The notes: generated from the sequence alone by a model not told the origin. A stretch of DNA of 64,000 nucleotides from Sphagnum magellanicum (GCA_021904315.1 CM038918.1:496001-560000); one strand, 5' to 3'. Positions 12,881 through 26,572 are shown, counted from the stretch's first letter. Made by a program: numbers and translations.

Positions 12881-15824
12881 TTTCTCAAAATGGAATTAGA
12901 AGGTGGCGTTCTACTTAAATGTTGATGTGGCATACGCTAGACCATTTGATTTTGCATTATCTAAGGATTGTCCTTTAGCCATGTAATTGTCAAATAATGG
13001 GGACTTGGCACTATGAGGATTTCAATTCGAGAATTTCAATCCATGGATTCATATCATGCTATTGAATCGACTACAAAACTTGAGATGACGATAGAAAAAC
13101 CTGGGTGGGTGGTGGGTATAATGGGGAAAAAATAAGGTTGTACAATAATGTAATTGCAGGCGATCTCTAGGTATATTAAAAAGAACACATGCAGTTTTTA
13201 TGAAATATTGAGATTTATTTTTTAATGAAAACAAGAGAACAAAAAATCTCAAAAAGAAAAAAAAAAATCACTATTTTAAAACTCACTAGAAAAAGAAAAG
13301 TTGATGAGGAGGATATCCAAAAGGATAGTCAATGTTAACTTTTGATGAAGTGTCCCCATGGGCATTTCAATGGGGAGTATTTTGTCTCTTAGTCCTTTGA
13401 CAAGTTGGTTCAATTTCAACCTCCCAACTAAAATAAAAAATGATCAATGAAACCTAACCAAATATTTGAAGATTTACCCATCTTTACAATGTTTCAAGAT
13501 TTGTTGCTAACCACCACCCCATTGCAAACTTGTTATGAATGTAATGGACAACAACTAACATTTGATGAAGATGAACACCTAAGTGATGACCCTCAACCTA
13601 AATGTGAAATCCTTGCGACTACAAAAACAATGAGGGAAGAGAAAAATTGTGAAAGAAACCGGGAATTTAAAGAAACTATGTCAATAATGGCCATTACAAA
13701 GCTTGAAGGAGGTGTTTGGTCATGATGGAAGGTGTCAAACTCATCTGTAGATTTGGAAATCGCAAAAGGTGACAATGAACAATGATCACCTAGTGCAAAT
13801 ACAACAAACCCTAAATCAAAGCTTTAGGTTTTTGACAAATATTTAAATGTCTTTCCTTTTTTTAAAAAATACAATTTGTAACCTATAGTTGGACTTCACA
13901 TTTGAGCAAAATTTTGCACACAAAAAAAAACTAATTGTTCCAGGAAATTTGTCACAATTTAATAAGATAAAGATATAAACTATAGGAGGGGCATGACATG
14001 ATATTTGCATTATTTTTAAAGTTTAATTATATTTTAGTTCATATTATTTTATTTATTATTTATTATTTATATTACTTAACATAACATGAAAACTGCATAA
14101 GAAGGAAATGAAATGAGATACCAACACTCCTTTTTATGGACAGTGTTCTTGCAGATCACTTATTTGTCACCATAAGGTGCAAGTTGCTTTTAAGGTGTTG
14201 TACATTAAAGCAAATGCATGGTCCTTGTCACATGATTCAATAAACATAATAAGTTTTTGGTACTCAATGGCAGTACCAATTACCAACCAATCTTAACCAT
14301 GATGGTAGTAGTATGTAATTCAAAGAATCATAAAAGGAAAGGGAAGGAAAAGATGAAAAGTTCAACAAAATACAAAAAAAAAAAGGCAAAGATCAATGTT
14401 GGGTGGTTATTAAAAGGATGGACATATACTTGTAGATATCAACCTGGGTATATGCCCATTTATTCACTAGTTCATAAATTATTCAAAGAATTAACTTTGG
14501 CATATAATTATGGTTTTCAAAAATATGAAAATGTCAAAGAACCATTGATTTTTTGCCAGTGTTTTCATGATTAGTGCTAGTTCTTTAAGGTTTTTGAAAC
14601 AAGTGGAACTAATGGTTCTTTGAATTTAAAAACTTTCCAAAGAATTAGAACAAGTGGTTCTCTGATTTTGGAATATTCAAAAAACCACACAACATTGGAA
14701 AAGAGTGGTGTTGGGTTGGTATATCCATTTTAATATATGATATATCATCTAAGCAAAGGTATATAGGCTTCAAAAATTTCTCATAAAAATAAAGGTAATA
14801 TATAATCCTTGAAAAATTATCAACCCACAGAAGGATAAAAATAAATGACAAACATTTATCCTAATATTTTTACCAGCTAAGCAAGGTAACTAAAGGGTAA
14901 CCAAAAAAATGGTTACCACCTACGTAGGGTATGTTTACCCTATGATGTACCTATGGGTATATCAAGGTAAAAGGATTGATTTGCCCAACATTGGAAAAGA
15001 CAAAGGAAAACAAGGAGCAAATGTAAACAAAAGATGAATGCAAATGTAACTTTTTGTAACTTTTAACTAAAAAATTATGAATGTGAATCCAAATTTTTTG
15101 AAAGAAAGCCATTATTAGTGCAGTTAAGCTAGCAAAATGGTTTAAATTATGTGCCACCACTAATAGAGTCATCTTCATACATGAAGTGATAGAAATTAGG
15201 GATATTAAGAACCAACAAATGTTTACAAAAACCTCCTTATTGAAGATAGTTTAAAAAAATTAGACATGGATTGAAATAGGCAATTCAAAAAATCGCACAT
15301 ATACATGAAAAGATAGAAACTTAACTAAAAAAAATTGCACAATTTGTATCCATGAAGATATAATTGAGCACTCTTAGGCCCAACAACCCAACAAAACAAT
15401 GTTCACCTAAATGACACATTCATGTTGAAAAGTTTCATTTTACAAAGCTATGGTTCATGAATCATGACACATATGTGGTAAACTTTGTGGTTTCATCCAT
15501 TTCCATATATTTTATACATTGTGTTTACGATAATTTAACACTTGTGTAATGCATACTTTTACAACATTTAAGTGTCAAAGGCTTACCGCAACTAATTTGA
15601 CACTTGTGTAATGTGTGCCATTACAACAATCAAGTGTCAAAAGGTTATTGCCACATCAGTTAAAAGCCATATAATTTATTTTTTTTGTTTTCATCCATGT
15701 TAATTTGTGACAAATGAGTCAAGGGTCCACAACTCGTGATGCTAAAATTTTACGTATGATGAATTATGGGGTAGAACCTTTGCTCAAAGGCATTTTGAAT
15801 ATAATTGAAATAAAGAATTGGGTG
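12881..15824. other. Gene-free DNA with short unsupported ORFs
   Basis: No supported gene. An ORF at 13447-13725 (+, 92 codons, acidic stretch DEDEHLSDD) and one at 14257-14574 (+, 105 codons, lysine-rich middle) have no domain, splice or promoter context that I recognise. 14570-14710 carries repeated 'tggttctttgaa'-type blocks that also occur at 18290-18380 and 26040-26240. 15540-15660 holds two similar 'acacttgtgtaatg' blocks. Confidence 0.5.
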
Positions 15825-16446
15825 AACCCATCCTTGGGTGGTACCACTAGGAACCACCTCAAAGAATGGTTAAGGAATCAAAAGTGGTCAAATCATTTTC
15901 TTGGGCCCAATCCTTTAAACATTTTCATAAGTATAAGTTCTTTTTTTTTATGTTTATCCATTGCATGCATTAATATATGGTTTGAAGTTTATTGTGAAAT
16001 TTTTTAAAATGATTTTTTTTAGAATTTCATATTCTTAATTCAAATTGTCCATTAAAAAATCATAGTTTTAACTTTGGAAATTCACAACTAAATTACTTAT
16101 TCAATTGATTTCCTAATAAAAATTTGAAAATAAAAAGACTTCAAAATTATTTTAAAAATTCTCAAAAAAATTCTCAAATCATGTTTCAAATTTGTGATTT
16201 TAACCAAAAAATTCAAAGAAATGAAACAAGATAACATTCTTAAAACTTTTTATAAATGCAACAACTAAGAACATCAAAATACAAAATATTCTTGATATTA
16301 TAGAAGTTTCAAAATCTATGGAACCTAATTAATGTACTTATTAAAAAATTTATGAAAATATTCATTTAAGTGTGATTTTTCAAAGTTCAATGAGTCTAAA
16401 AAAATCAAGGTGTGACGTTCTTAATGGTACCACCCAAGGATGGGTT
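15825..16446. mobile_element. MITE-like element with about 30-bp terminal inverted repeats
   Basis: The left end reads 'aacccatccttgggtggtac' (15825 on). The right end (about 16416-16446) is its reverse complement with few mismatches, ending 'ccaaggatgggtt'. The 560 bp between is AT-rich without an ORF covering it. No convincing target-site duplication was seen. A single related end lies at about 60455-60490, upstream of the lipase gene. Superfamily not assigned. Confidence 0.65.
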
Positions 16447-19400
16447 TGCTTGATTTTGCAAGCTTAATTTTGATAATGCCCTTGACTAATTTAAAGCCTT
16501 ACCCAACATAAAAGATCTACAAAAAAAATCCTTTAATGATAGGCAAATTCTACTAAGCACAAGACCAAAATTGTAAATCTTGTTTTTGAAATCATAAAAC
16601 CTAATTTGGTGTCAATGGAAACGTTATGTGTTATAACGTGCTGTTGAAATACATTAAAATTTCTAAAACATATTTACATAAGAATAGTAAACTTTGTTTG
16701 CCAAAGATTTCAATCATATAATAAAACAACCAACAAGATGCACAATTTTGTTTCGAAATTGAACAATGAAAACCCACATCTTTCCAATCTCCAACCTTGC
16801 CAAATCAACTTCCTTGTCAAGAGTCAAAACTACTACGCTGTTACTAAAGCTACTTTTAGACCTTAAGTTTTGGTCATTGTTAAATCAATAATTAACTAAT
16901 TTTGTTCAAACATGTTGTAGTCCATGGATAGATAGTTGAGGTTGCTATTAATGTCTCATCATTAACATTAACAATAATCATTTGTGTTAAGGGTGCATTC
17001 ATAATAAAAGGAATTAGTTGCCCCAAAGTGTAGGTATTTTTTGAGAACTATCCATTTTCAAGTTTGAAACATGGCCTCCATGTTTTGGATAGGGCCCATT
17101 ATAAGATGATAGTCCCAATTTCAAAAGTTTAATTCAGACGTGTTTCCATGGATTTTCAAACAATTTGTAATTAATTTTTCTAATGATAAATTTTCAAGTC
17201 AATCAAATTTGTAGATTTCAAGTACCTCATGCTAGTGCAATTCAAATTAGAGTTAAGATGAAATCCTTGTGTTGATCGATTGTAAACAAAAAAAACATAA
17301 CGTTTGAAGCAAATCATTAATCCGAAAAAAAAATATGATTCTTGCAATGCAAAGAAAATTTTCAAAGAACTGCAAGTAATTATAAGATCAAAAATTGCAT
17401 GCAATGGCAAGACGTGTAAAAACAAGTGGAATTGTCTTAATGGTGATTATAAAGAGGATTGCAAACTATCATATAGGTACATGTCATAACACTTCCTAGT
17501 AAGAAATGACGTTACATGTTGTCAAACCTTTCCTAGGGGAAAGGAATGTCAATACACCAATGCATGTGTGGGATTTACAAGCACTAAACAATGCAATTTA
17601 TGTGTAGCCAAAAGAAGTACATGAGGAAAATGTCCACGCAAGGTCATTCATGCAAGATTTGTGTTGGGACAATGATGTTTTTGAAAACAACCAAGAACAT
17701 TGATGACAATTTGGTTAGGACTTCAACTAGGGAAACATTGATCTAGACAATGTCATACACTTGACAACCATTCGACATAATCCAACTCCAACCAACCTTG
17801 CCATCCTTTGATCATCATTCTTTGGGACAAATTTCAAAATTGTACACCACTTGTGAGAGGCATAAAGTAGTCAACAGTTGCAATAGAACCAATGTAATCA
17901 TATATGTAACTTTAAAATAATTTGAAGAAGCATCCAGGTGTGTGGACTGACTTATCCACTTACCTACCAGAGCTGGCATGTTGACTCACTTGCATGAAGG
18001 CTTTGTATAAGTTTTCATGGACTTAGCTTCTTTCACTTAGGAGTCCTACCTTGTCTGTGTAGCCTTCTGTATCTGCAATAAAAAAATCATTTCTCCCAGC
18101 ATAAAGATGCCCACCAATTATCAAACATCAAAACAACAATCGAAATTGATATATAACTGGGGTTTTCCAGAACAATTAAAGAAACTCAAAGAACCTGTAA
18201 CTGAACAAACTTAAATTCTTCACGAGTTCTTTCACAGAAACTGAAGGTTGGAATAACCACGACTGGCAGTTATTTGATTCTGAAGTTTTCCCAAGAACCA
18301 AAATTGACAGTCTTTGATTTTGGAATATTTAAACTAGTGGTTCTTTGAAAATTCAAAGAACCACAACACTGGTTAAAACTAGTGTTGTGAGGGTACCTAG
18401 TTTGCTGTGTTAAATCTGGGGCTCAAGCTTTTTTTACTCTTAGAATGAGCTAGCATGATTTTGATTGAAATAGCACAAGAATCGAACCATGGAATTAACC
18501 TTTTCCTAAATCCAAAAACTGAAGTTGAAATCACAAAAAAGTCAGGTTCTTTAGGTAGGCAAGTTGATTTTTGTTTTTTTGAAAAGTTGACAAATAAGCT
18601 GAATTTTATACCTAAATTTTTATTTTAGTTACCTAGTTGTTAAACTTGAGGCCTATACACATCTCAATTTTATTTTGTTGTAAAACTTGGTACATTACAT
18701 GTTTTGAAACAAATCCTTTTGCATTTGAAGTGGGCTTAATCCCATGAACATGCTTGGGCATGGGTTCATATAGTGTAATCCACTCTATAAGTTGGCAGAG
18801 GGGGTTAATGTCTTTTTTGAAAAGAAATTAATGTTGTATGCAAAGTAAGGGACCCCCTTTGACACTTCACAAGTTCTCAATTGTCACACCTTTCACCCTC
18901 ACAATGGTTCAAACTTGTGACTCTGCCATACAAAGAATGATGCCAATTTGTACAAGAATCTCGGTAGTACCCCTAAGTGACAAGTCCAAATTTTACATCC
19001 TTTGTTGGGAAGACACCAATAAGGAGGCTGCAACCAAGGCAAATATAATTTTTACTTACAAAATAACATAGAAATAGGGATTTTTGGAACTTGTGACATG
19101 TAGATTCAAGGGCTTCATGTTTGGATTGGTGGAGAAGTAGCTTGGGGTGCGCTGTGAGGTCTTTAGCTATTGCCTGTTGGATAATATAATCTTTTCAATT
19201 TTCAATGGTTAGATCTGTTTGAATAGTGCTGATACCCACCATTATTTTGCTTTCATTTTCTAGTTCACTTTAACCTATTTATATTTGCACCTCTTTCATG
19301 TGATTTGGAATCCAACAAAATACCCTACTACCTTGGCAGCTTTGACACTAATTGTATTATTCTCAGAAATGTTGAAATTTTTAGAAATAAAAATTCTCAA

Positions 19401-19911
19401 ATAACGCAAATGTTTTAAGGAAAATATAGAAGCTTAAATAATATTTTATTTGTTGAAATGAATATTTCAAAATTAAATAATTAATTGACAGACATATGTC
19501 GAACCTGCCAATGTACTCCGGTACTCAAGGAGCTAAAGAAAGAGCAAATGATGGACTAGACTCAGAGGAATTTCATTATCATAAAGAGCCAGGAAGATTT
19601 TTGTAGTGTAGTTTGAGGGAATGTTAAATCTAATAATTTTTCCTCACCAAGGGGTGGGCTTTTTCTAAAACACAATGTTCGCTCTTGCAGTCATTCTATT
19701 TTTCAAAATATAGCCATGTTTTTCCCCATTATACATCCACATATCACAAGAAAAAATCACTGGAATTACTTAAAATTAAGGCACACGATTTTTATGCTTT
19801 GTAACACCCTTGGCCATTACTGGAATTGGGCCCACCTCAGCTTCGCCTTGCACATATATATTTCACCTCTCCTATAATAAGATAAGGTGTCTCCCAAGTT
19901 CATTTTTATTC
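16447..19911. other. Gene-free DNA
   Basis: No supported gene. 18150-18400 contains repeated blocks with 'ggttctttgaaaattcaaag', related to 14570-14710 and 26040-26240. 18400-18540 is a decayed third copy of the 10736-11041 duplication. The minus/plus ORF pair at 17180-17489 and the ORF at 18838-19071 have no recognisable content. Confidence 0.5.
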
Positions 19912-20125
19912 TCTTGCAATGAGCCAATTTGACTGGCCCATCACTCAAAATGAATGAAACTATGTAGGCTCTCCAAAATAGAAGGTTCTATTTCGAAGTA
20001 TAGACTTCCCCACCTTTGGCCCACCTATATAGGTGAAAGGAGGACAACATTTGCCAAAGCATATGGGATGAAAGTGAGGAGTTATTTGGAACTTTTTGGG
20101 AAACATGTGAGAACTTGGGAACTCT
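19912..20125 (+). repeat. Dispersed repeat family R2, copy 1
   Basis: This matches 21440-21690 and 57405-57635 in the same order: 'gcaatgagccaatttgactg', 'ggcccacctatataggtgaa', 'catatgggatgaaa' and 'gggaacatgttg'-type blocks. It is about 215-250 bp long with no ORF. The 'cctatatagg' core resembles a TATA box, so the unit could be a promoter-bearing fragment of an LTR or a MITE, but I see no terminal repeats that decide this. Confidence 0.7.
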
Positions 20126-20138
20126 TTGCTTGGGCACG

Positions 20139-20163
20139 CCCCCCCCCCCCCCCCCCCCCCCCC
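20139..20163. repeat. Homopolymer run of 25 cytosines
   Basis: An uninterrupted C run. The proline-rich and glycine-rich ORFs that cross it on the two strands are translations of this run, not genes. The exact length may be a sequencing or assembly estimate. Confidence 0.9.
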
Positions 20164-21439
20164 AAGGAAAAAAAAGGGATGTCCCTTCATTCCATGCGCT
20201 TCTCATTGGTTGCATGGAATTATATTCCTAAAATTGACTGCCACTATTTTGGCCTAGATTAATAGCCCTTCCTAAGGACACCTTTCCTATTCTGGTAATG
20301 CACACAGCTCAGGGCATTACCCTATATTATATTAGGTTGGAGCAGGTAGCCACGAATATGAAAGGGTGCTTACATGTTTTATTTTCAGTTCTCATTTATA
20401 GTAAAATTTGACTTAGTCTGCCTATGAACGTCGTTCTTGTCAAGGCTGTATGTCTTTTTTGGATGATGGCCATTTTGGTTACATAAAAACCTCTTTTTTA
20501 ATTTCTCTTTGTATTTTGAGGGATCTCCCCAAGCAGAAGATCACCAGGGAGTTATGCAGTGGGGGAGATCGTGCTATATTTCTATGTTCCCATGTTCTCA
20601 TGGAACAATTTTTGATGGGACAGATCAGGAAAATTCAAAAACACAAGGAGGAAGGAGACAAATCAGGAAAATTCAAGAAAACAAGAAGGAAATGATGGAG
20701 GAAAGAAAGAGAAGAGATCTTTGCGCATGTGGAGGTTCTCATACTCGTGTGTTTGCCATTGGTTGGGGATGCCCCGGCTACCACCCTTGTGCGACCCTCC
20801 GTCAGGAGAACCCACTCATATGGGAACCTCCCTTACAACATCACAAGATTGGAAAAAAAACACGCTCCTCCTGTCCTCCTCATAAATCCTTTGCATACAA
20901 GTAATAATACAAGCCATAGTATCAAGTGTCAGGTCCAACTACCGTAAGCAATTATCATACTATTTATAGTTTCTGTAGAGGGGGGAATGAATGGAAAATG
21001 TTCAACTGGCCAAGGTCTTTACTACGGCCAGCTGTAGAAAATGTACCCTCACAAATTATTTAACCTGTCTCCCCTTCGACTGTCTAAAATTTTCCCAGAA
21101 ATTTTTATTTGATACAAGATGAATGTCAGACACCTTTGGTATCCATAACATGCCATATTATGTATACAGCATACTGGATAGCACACTATGTACACATTAA
21201 TGTCTGGGGTGACAGATTATGTCATTTTCTTGATCACATTATATGACAGAATCTTCCAGTGACAATCATACACGCATAATACTAACCAATTTCTTTGTTG
21301 AATTTCTTAAAGAATTGCTGAAACTGTTCTATTGGAGACCTTAATGTCATGGAATGGTCTTGCCCTTGCCCATTATGTTGGGTGTGTCACCAAGGTCACC
21401 ATAATGCACCCAACATATTTTTGGTTGCATTATTGACTA
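20164..21439. other. No supported gene
   Basis: Three overlapping plus-strand ORFs at 20450-20947 are open in different frames around a slightly GC-richer patch. None has a recognisable domain, and the overlap argues against coding. The rest is AT-rich. Confidence 0.5.
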
Positions 21440-21690
21440 ATATTAATTAGTTGAGGGGACCAGGAAGTTTCATTTATTTTTCTTTTGTGATGGGCATCTT
21501 TGATTGGCCCATCACAAAAAAAATAAAATCTTTTGACAGTCTTGAAATAAATATATTATAATCTCTTCCTTTGGATTGGCTATGTAGATTGCAAGAGTAG
21601 AAATTAGGGTGAAAGATTTGGAATAAAGTGATGAGCTATTGGGAACATGTTGAGGAACACATTAGGAACTTGATGGGAACATATTGAAAA
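21440..21690 (+). repeat. Dispersed repeat family R2, copy 2, with a 13-bp hairpin
   Basis: This is related to 19912-20125 and 57405-57635. It includes a perfect hairpin: ttttgtgatgggc (21483-21495) pairs with gcccatcacaaaa (21507-21519) across an 11-base loop. The other copies keep only part of this hairpin ('ggcccatcac' at about 19935). Confidence 0.7.
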
Positions 21691-24112
21691 CAACAAAAAT
21701 CCAACACCTCATTTATCATCCTAGGTTGTACCTTATAATTCATCACACAGTTTTTGCATCTTGAGCTTTGTACCCCATACTCATCTATCACAACCTTGGA
21801 TGATAACAACAAAGTTGTATGGTTTTAGTTGATTTGGTAATAAACCTTTTTGACATTTGAACATTACACATATTACATACATGTCAATTTACAATAGACA
21901 CCATTTATAGGTTATATAAAAATGAATGAAACAAAAAAGTTTGGCACATAAGTGTCAAATTACAATAAACATCATTTAAATGTTGTAAAAAAATGGATGA
22001 AATTATAACTCACAAGTGGGTTTAGGATCGAAACTATGTATGTTTATTACATAACTATGGAAATTTATGTTCTTGTTTACATAAATGTTTTTTCACATTT
22101 CTATTGTGTATGTATAATTAATATGTCACATCATTTTCCTACCATGGACGTCACATAAATTATATCAAAACCTTTCAAAATAAAAATTTGGATTTTTTTC
22201 ACAATTTTATTTCGTGAAATTTTTCATTCATATAACAATTTATTTTCTATCAACTCAAGGTGTTTTTAAATGTCATAAACACCTAGTTATATACTAACCA
22301 AAAGGAAACTAAACAAATTAAAAAAAAAAGTTTACACATCACATGGCTTCTCATGGCTCTTCATGTGATTTCACATGCATAATAGAATAGCAAATTTTTT
22401 TTCACATAAGTTATCATGTGTGAGTCAATGCACACTAATGTGCCAAAGACTTTTCACATGAATTACTATATGGAAGCCAAGCACCATGACCGAATCATAA
22501 TTAAATTATGAAACCCTATCAATAAATAAATCACCAAACTTACTTGTTAAATAATTACATAGACAATAATTTAATTACATCAAGTTACAAAACCACAAAG
22601 TTTGTCATGCGAATGTGTCATCAATTGACCAAGGTGAACTAACACCTACGTTAGTATTCAATGCTTCAACATTTTTGAGTGAGGCTTCTTAATAGTCATA
22701 TTAAACCCAAAAAAATTACATCTTGAACAATGTTGGGGATGCTCCAACTATTGAATATGCTTACTTTTGGCATTTTATTTCCTTGAACAAAAGTATTAGT
22801 ACCATATGTTCATGCAACCTTTGTAAATACTAGTACCATTTGCCAATCAGAAAGTTTTGAATGTATTTTATGACTATTAATTGGTTTCATCCAATTTTGT
22901 TTAAATTGTTTTCTAGATATTTAAAATTTCATATGTTATTTTTGAATTTTCATGATGTTTTTCCCAAAAAGCAGGGAATGTCTGACAGAATATTCAGCGT
23001 ATACCAGGTAGTTTCCTGCCTTCTTTTTTCCAGCTTTTAACCTACCCCAAAATGATAAGTTAACAAGACAAGTCCTTGCGTGTCCAAACATCAATTATAT
23101 CCCGTAACCAGTGTCCAGGGATGGACACTACTTGTAGTGCACTTCCAGTAGTGGTGGAGTGGGTTGCAGTGTCGACTCACTAAACATTAGAAAAAAAAAT
23201 AAAATTCACAACTTGTTTTCTGCAATTAAACATGTCGTATACAACCAAAAAATGTTGCATATAACTATTTTTTAATTGCATATGACATATATAATTGGAT
23301 GAGACAATTGCAAAAGACAATTTTTCTACCAGTGAGATATTGTTTACCTAATATTGAAAGACTTCCTCCAAATTCTGTAGTATAATTGGAAGTCACCTTA
23401 CCCCAACATATTCTTTCCTCCACTGATTGCAGGGCCTTTTGGAAAATTGAATGCCTACCAAATGTGATGTTCTGTGTGTCAGAAGGCCTTGCGGGCACTA
23501 TGCCCTGGCATCGACGATGGAGCCTGAGGTCTGGGGTGTCCTGCCTTGAAACCAGGCATTCACCAGCACCAACAGTGACTCAGTTCGCTCTGTTTTTCAA
23601 CAGTCAAATAATGGGTGCCCGTTTCAATACCCCCAATTACTGAATTGTACAGAGGGAACACATTGATCATTTTCAAAAATTCACATGATAGATCTCAAAA
23701 AGGTGCCATTATTTCCTTTGCAATTTGTGTATATGTAAAACAAAAACGAATAAACATCAACTCAACAGCTTGTGTGGCTCCTACAAAGTCACATGGATTT
23801 AAGAGTCATTCACATCCACACTAATGTCTACCCCAAACACTAGATCTATTAATTTAGGCTCTTCTACAAACTCGTCCATTATTTTCATGATTTGTTTTTT
23901 CATAATGTTGGGAATGTTAGTTGAATGTTGCATACTTTCCAAACATTTCATGAACCCATATCATAGTGCCTCCCCTACTAGTAAACAATTAGAAAATAAA
24001 CTTTTGAATATTAGCCCCCTCTGCACATTCTTAACCTCTTCCAAAAATTGGGGCCCAAGAGTAGGTAGGTTTAGAATTCCCAATGCAATGTTTGGGCAAT
24101 CCTACAATTGGA
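21691..24112. other. Gene-free DNA
   Basis: No supported gene. 21830-22020 has two similar 'tgtcaaattacaataaac'-like blocks. A 'gacaatttttctaccagtg' block (23318-23336) reads as a CACTA-type end on the minus strand but lacks a clear partner. 23470-23610 is a small GC-richer patch with an unassigned ORF (23386-23643). 23820-24110 may be the decayed 3' part of the minus-strand gene described next. Confidence 0.45.
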
Positions 24113-25630
24113 TTAAACATAAAGGATTTTTTGAGCTTCCTCCTCTTCCACCAACAACGGTGCAATTGATGATGAAATGCATGACTTGTAAACTTCAAAA
24201 TCTATTGTCCACATATCAATCGAAGCATCAATTGGAAACATAGGGATCTTCCCAATGCAAAGGCCATTGTTGCTCGAATGAATGGCCTTGTGACACAAAC
24301 CCCATACAACATTAATTGGAACGTGATCCAACCAAGGAATTCCAACTTTCCTTGTCACTTTGGAGTTAATGCTGATTTTGTCATTGTTTTTAGATGCAAT
24401 GCACCACCATCTTCTCCTTTTGCAAAAAGATCCATGCAAAACTGTAGACATCAAAACAACCATTTTGATGATGACATCCTAAAAGGAATTCTACATGAGC
24501 CACATAAATTCTTTCGATCCTTGCATATCATATCATGAGAGAATGTTCTGAATTTGTGGTTGGAATTAACTAAATTGTTGTCAAAATAATCAAACCAAGT
24601 GGTTGACAAAACACGTTCAGTGGGTCCACCATAGTCCATTGTCCCCACCTCTACTATTGTTGACCCCACATTTCCAACAACATAAATCATGTCAAAACTT
24701 GGCATCAAAACATTTAGAGACTTTTGATAGTGAAAGAACTTTCACAATGCAATAAGCTCTTCTCCCATAATTACTTGCACCAACAAAATGAAAATTGTGA
24801 CATGTGTATTATATGAAATCAAACCAAAACTCTTGATTGAAATGTATAGAAGTCACTGAATGGTAACTGGTACATGACATAATCACATAGGATTAATTAC
24901 ACCCAAGTTGTACCTCAATTGTTACACTAGGGTGTCACAATAATGTTGCTCTATACTCCCCAAGGACATGCACATGAAGGGAACACAATCGATATGCCAT
25001 CCATGCTTCATGGACTTGTCGATGAACTTCTAATGTTCTTGCTTCCATTGTAGCACAATCATCCTTAGACTTTTTGTCTCACCATGCAATCATCTGATCA
25101 TACATAGCTTTTAACACATCGCCAAAGAAGGAGGGTGCCAAGATTGACTCATGAACAAGTTTTTGCAAGTCACCTAGCTTCATCTCAAAAACTTGCTTGT
25201 GAAAAAATGAATCATCAAGCATATCCCATTTGTGCCAATTTGGATGAGCCTCCAATTGAAACCAATACTCCATAAATTCCATGTTATAAGCCACCATGCT
25301 TAGTTGCCCATGTACGACTTGTAGTTCATTTGTTAACATGTTCGGTGTGATCCCTTTATTTAAGGATTGATGTTTGCACAATTCTAGCAATTGTGAATGG
25401 ATCTTTTCATCTGTACATGATTCTGCAATTGCTTCATCAAAATTCTGCCAAAATCAACTTCCAACTTATCTCATGACAAGCTTTTTTAGATCCTCCATGA
25501 AATCCATATTTGGTTTTTGATGAACAGCTTATAAGGTAGCTTGGGCCTCCACTGATGCCTTCTCATGTGTGGTGAGATCATCTTCATCCCTTACAAACAT
25601 TTTGTTGGCTTGGGATGTGCCTTCATCCAT
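24113..25630 (-). pseudogene. Decayed minus-strand gene of unknown family
   Basis: Reading the minus strand from an ATG at 25630, one frame stays protein-like to about 24950 with only scattered stops: an acidic start (MDEGTSQANK), then a segment with LLELCKHQSLNKGITPNML, and a 103-residue open stretch (25390-25079) rich in Trp, Met and charged residues. It resumes after one stop with a stretch containing EARTLEVHRQVHEAWMAYRL. Further open stretches on the same strand at 24708-24451 and 24463-24113 may be later parts in shifted frames. I recognise no domain. The mix of long open runs and isolated stops fits a mutated gene or transposon ORF better than random DNA. It could also be part of an unclassified mobile element. 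Confidence 0.4.
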
Positions 25631-26572
25631 GTTATGAGTAAGGTGGGAATTACTAAAAAGGAGGCCTAATGTTCTTATCAGCATTTTAAAAACCCCACTT
25701 TTTTTCTTTTTTCCTCTTGATACCCAGCGGGTAGGTACTAGGTGGTAGTAGTAGTTACCCCCCAGCCTTGGGCTTTAGCCTGCACAGGAACTAAATTAAT
25801 AAATTTGTAGCATGTGGTAGTTTCAGGTTTGACCTGGTACCTTCGGTCCTTCCACCTTAAACTGGAAGCTCATTGTGGGTTTTCGTGCAGTAGTTAGTAG
25901 TTTTGAGAAGGGTGTTTTTTCCGCAAAGTTTACAGCCATGTTGGGTGGGTCTGACGTTTTCCAAGAAAGATCCCGTGGGTAAGGGTTGGGTATATGGAAC
26001 TTGGACCAGTGATTTTTAGCAAATCAAACAATTGATTTTAACCCCAAACTACAGATTTTAAAAATTCAAAGAAACAGTCAAAGAATCTACCCTGAACCTT
26101 TGGTTCTTAGTTGGTTCTTTGAGGTTTCTGGGTTAGCCAGTCCTTTTGAATTTTTTTCAAATACCCAGAACCTGAAATTACTTTCGTCTGAAGTTTTAAC
26201 CCAGCACACTGGTTGCTTGAATTTGAAAATTTTCAAAAACCTTAAAAAAGATAACTTCTTTTTCTTTGTTTTCTTTGATTTTTAATTTCAATTGAATCTT
26301 AATCCAATTTTTTTTGTAGATATTCCATGTTTTCTTCACCAATATGCATCCCCTTTCTTCAATTGAATTTTAAAAATAGCTTTCTATGCACCTTTATTTG
26401 GGAAATTTTTTAAAAAAAATTCCCAAGACCATATTCATGAGCAAATTTTCAATACCTTCTCCACTAATTTGCATCCCATTTATTTTGAATTCAATTGAAT
26501 CTTATCCAATTGTTGAATTCGATCCAATTAAATTGGGATTGAATTTTAAGTGAATTGAAATTCAATTCAATT
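25631..26572. other. Gene-free DNA with GGTTCTTTGA-type repeats
   Basis: No supported gene. 25690-25990 is moderately GC-rich without an ORF. 26040-26240 carries blocks such as 'ttagttggttctttgaggtt' related to 14570-14710 and 18290-18380. 26250-26570 is AT-rich with repeated 'attcaattgaat' words. Confidence 0.5.

Noticed and set aside
13447..13725. 92-codon ORF with an acidic stretch
   Set aside because: No recognisable family and no supporting context; the length is within chance for this composition.
14257..14574. 105-codon ORF
   Set aside because: Lysine-rich middle from an A-rich tract; nothing recognisable.
19960..20262. Poly-proline and poly-glycine ORFs on both strands
   Set aside because: They are translations of a 25-C homopolymer.
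20450..20947. Three overlapping plus-strand ORFs
   Set aside because: Open in different frames with no domain, no splice pattern and no promoter; best seen as a GC-richer patch.
23178..23336. Possible short CACTA-type element ('cactaaacattag' to 'ctaccagtg')
   Set aside because: The ends match each other poorly beyond the first bases and there is no 3-bp target duplication.
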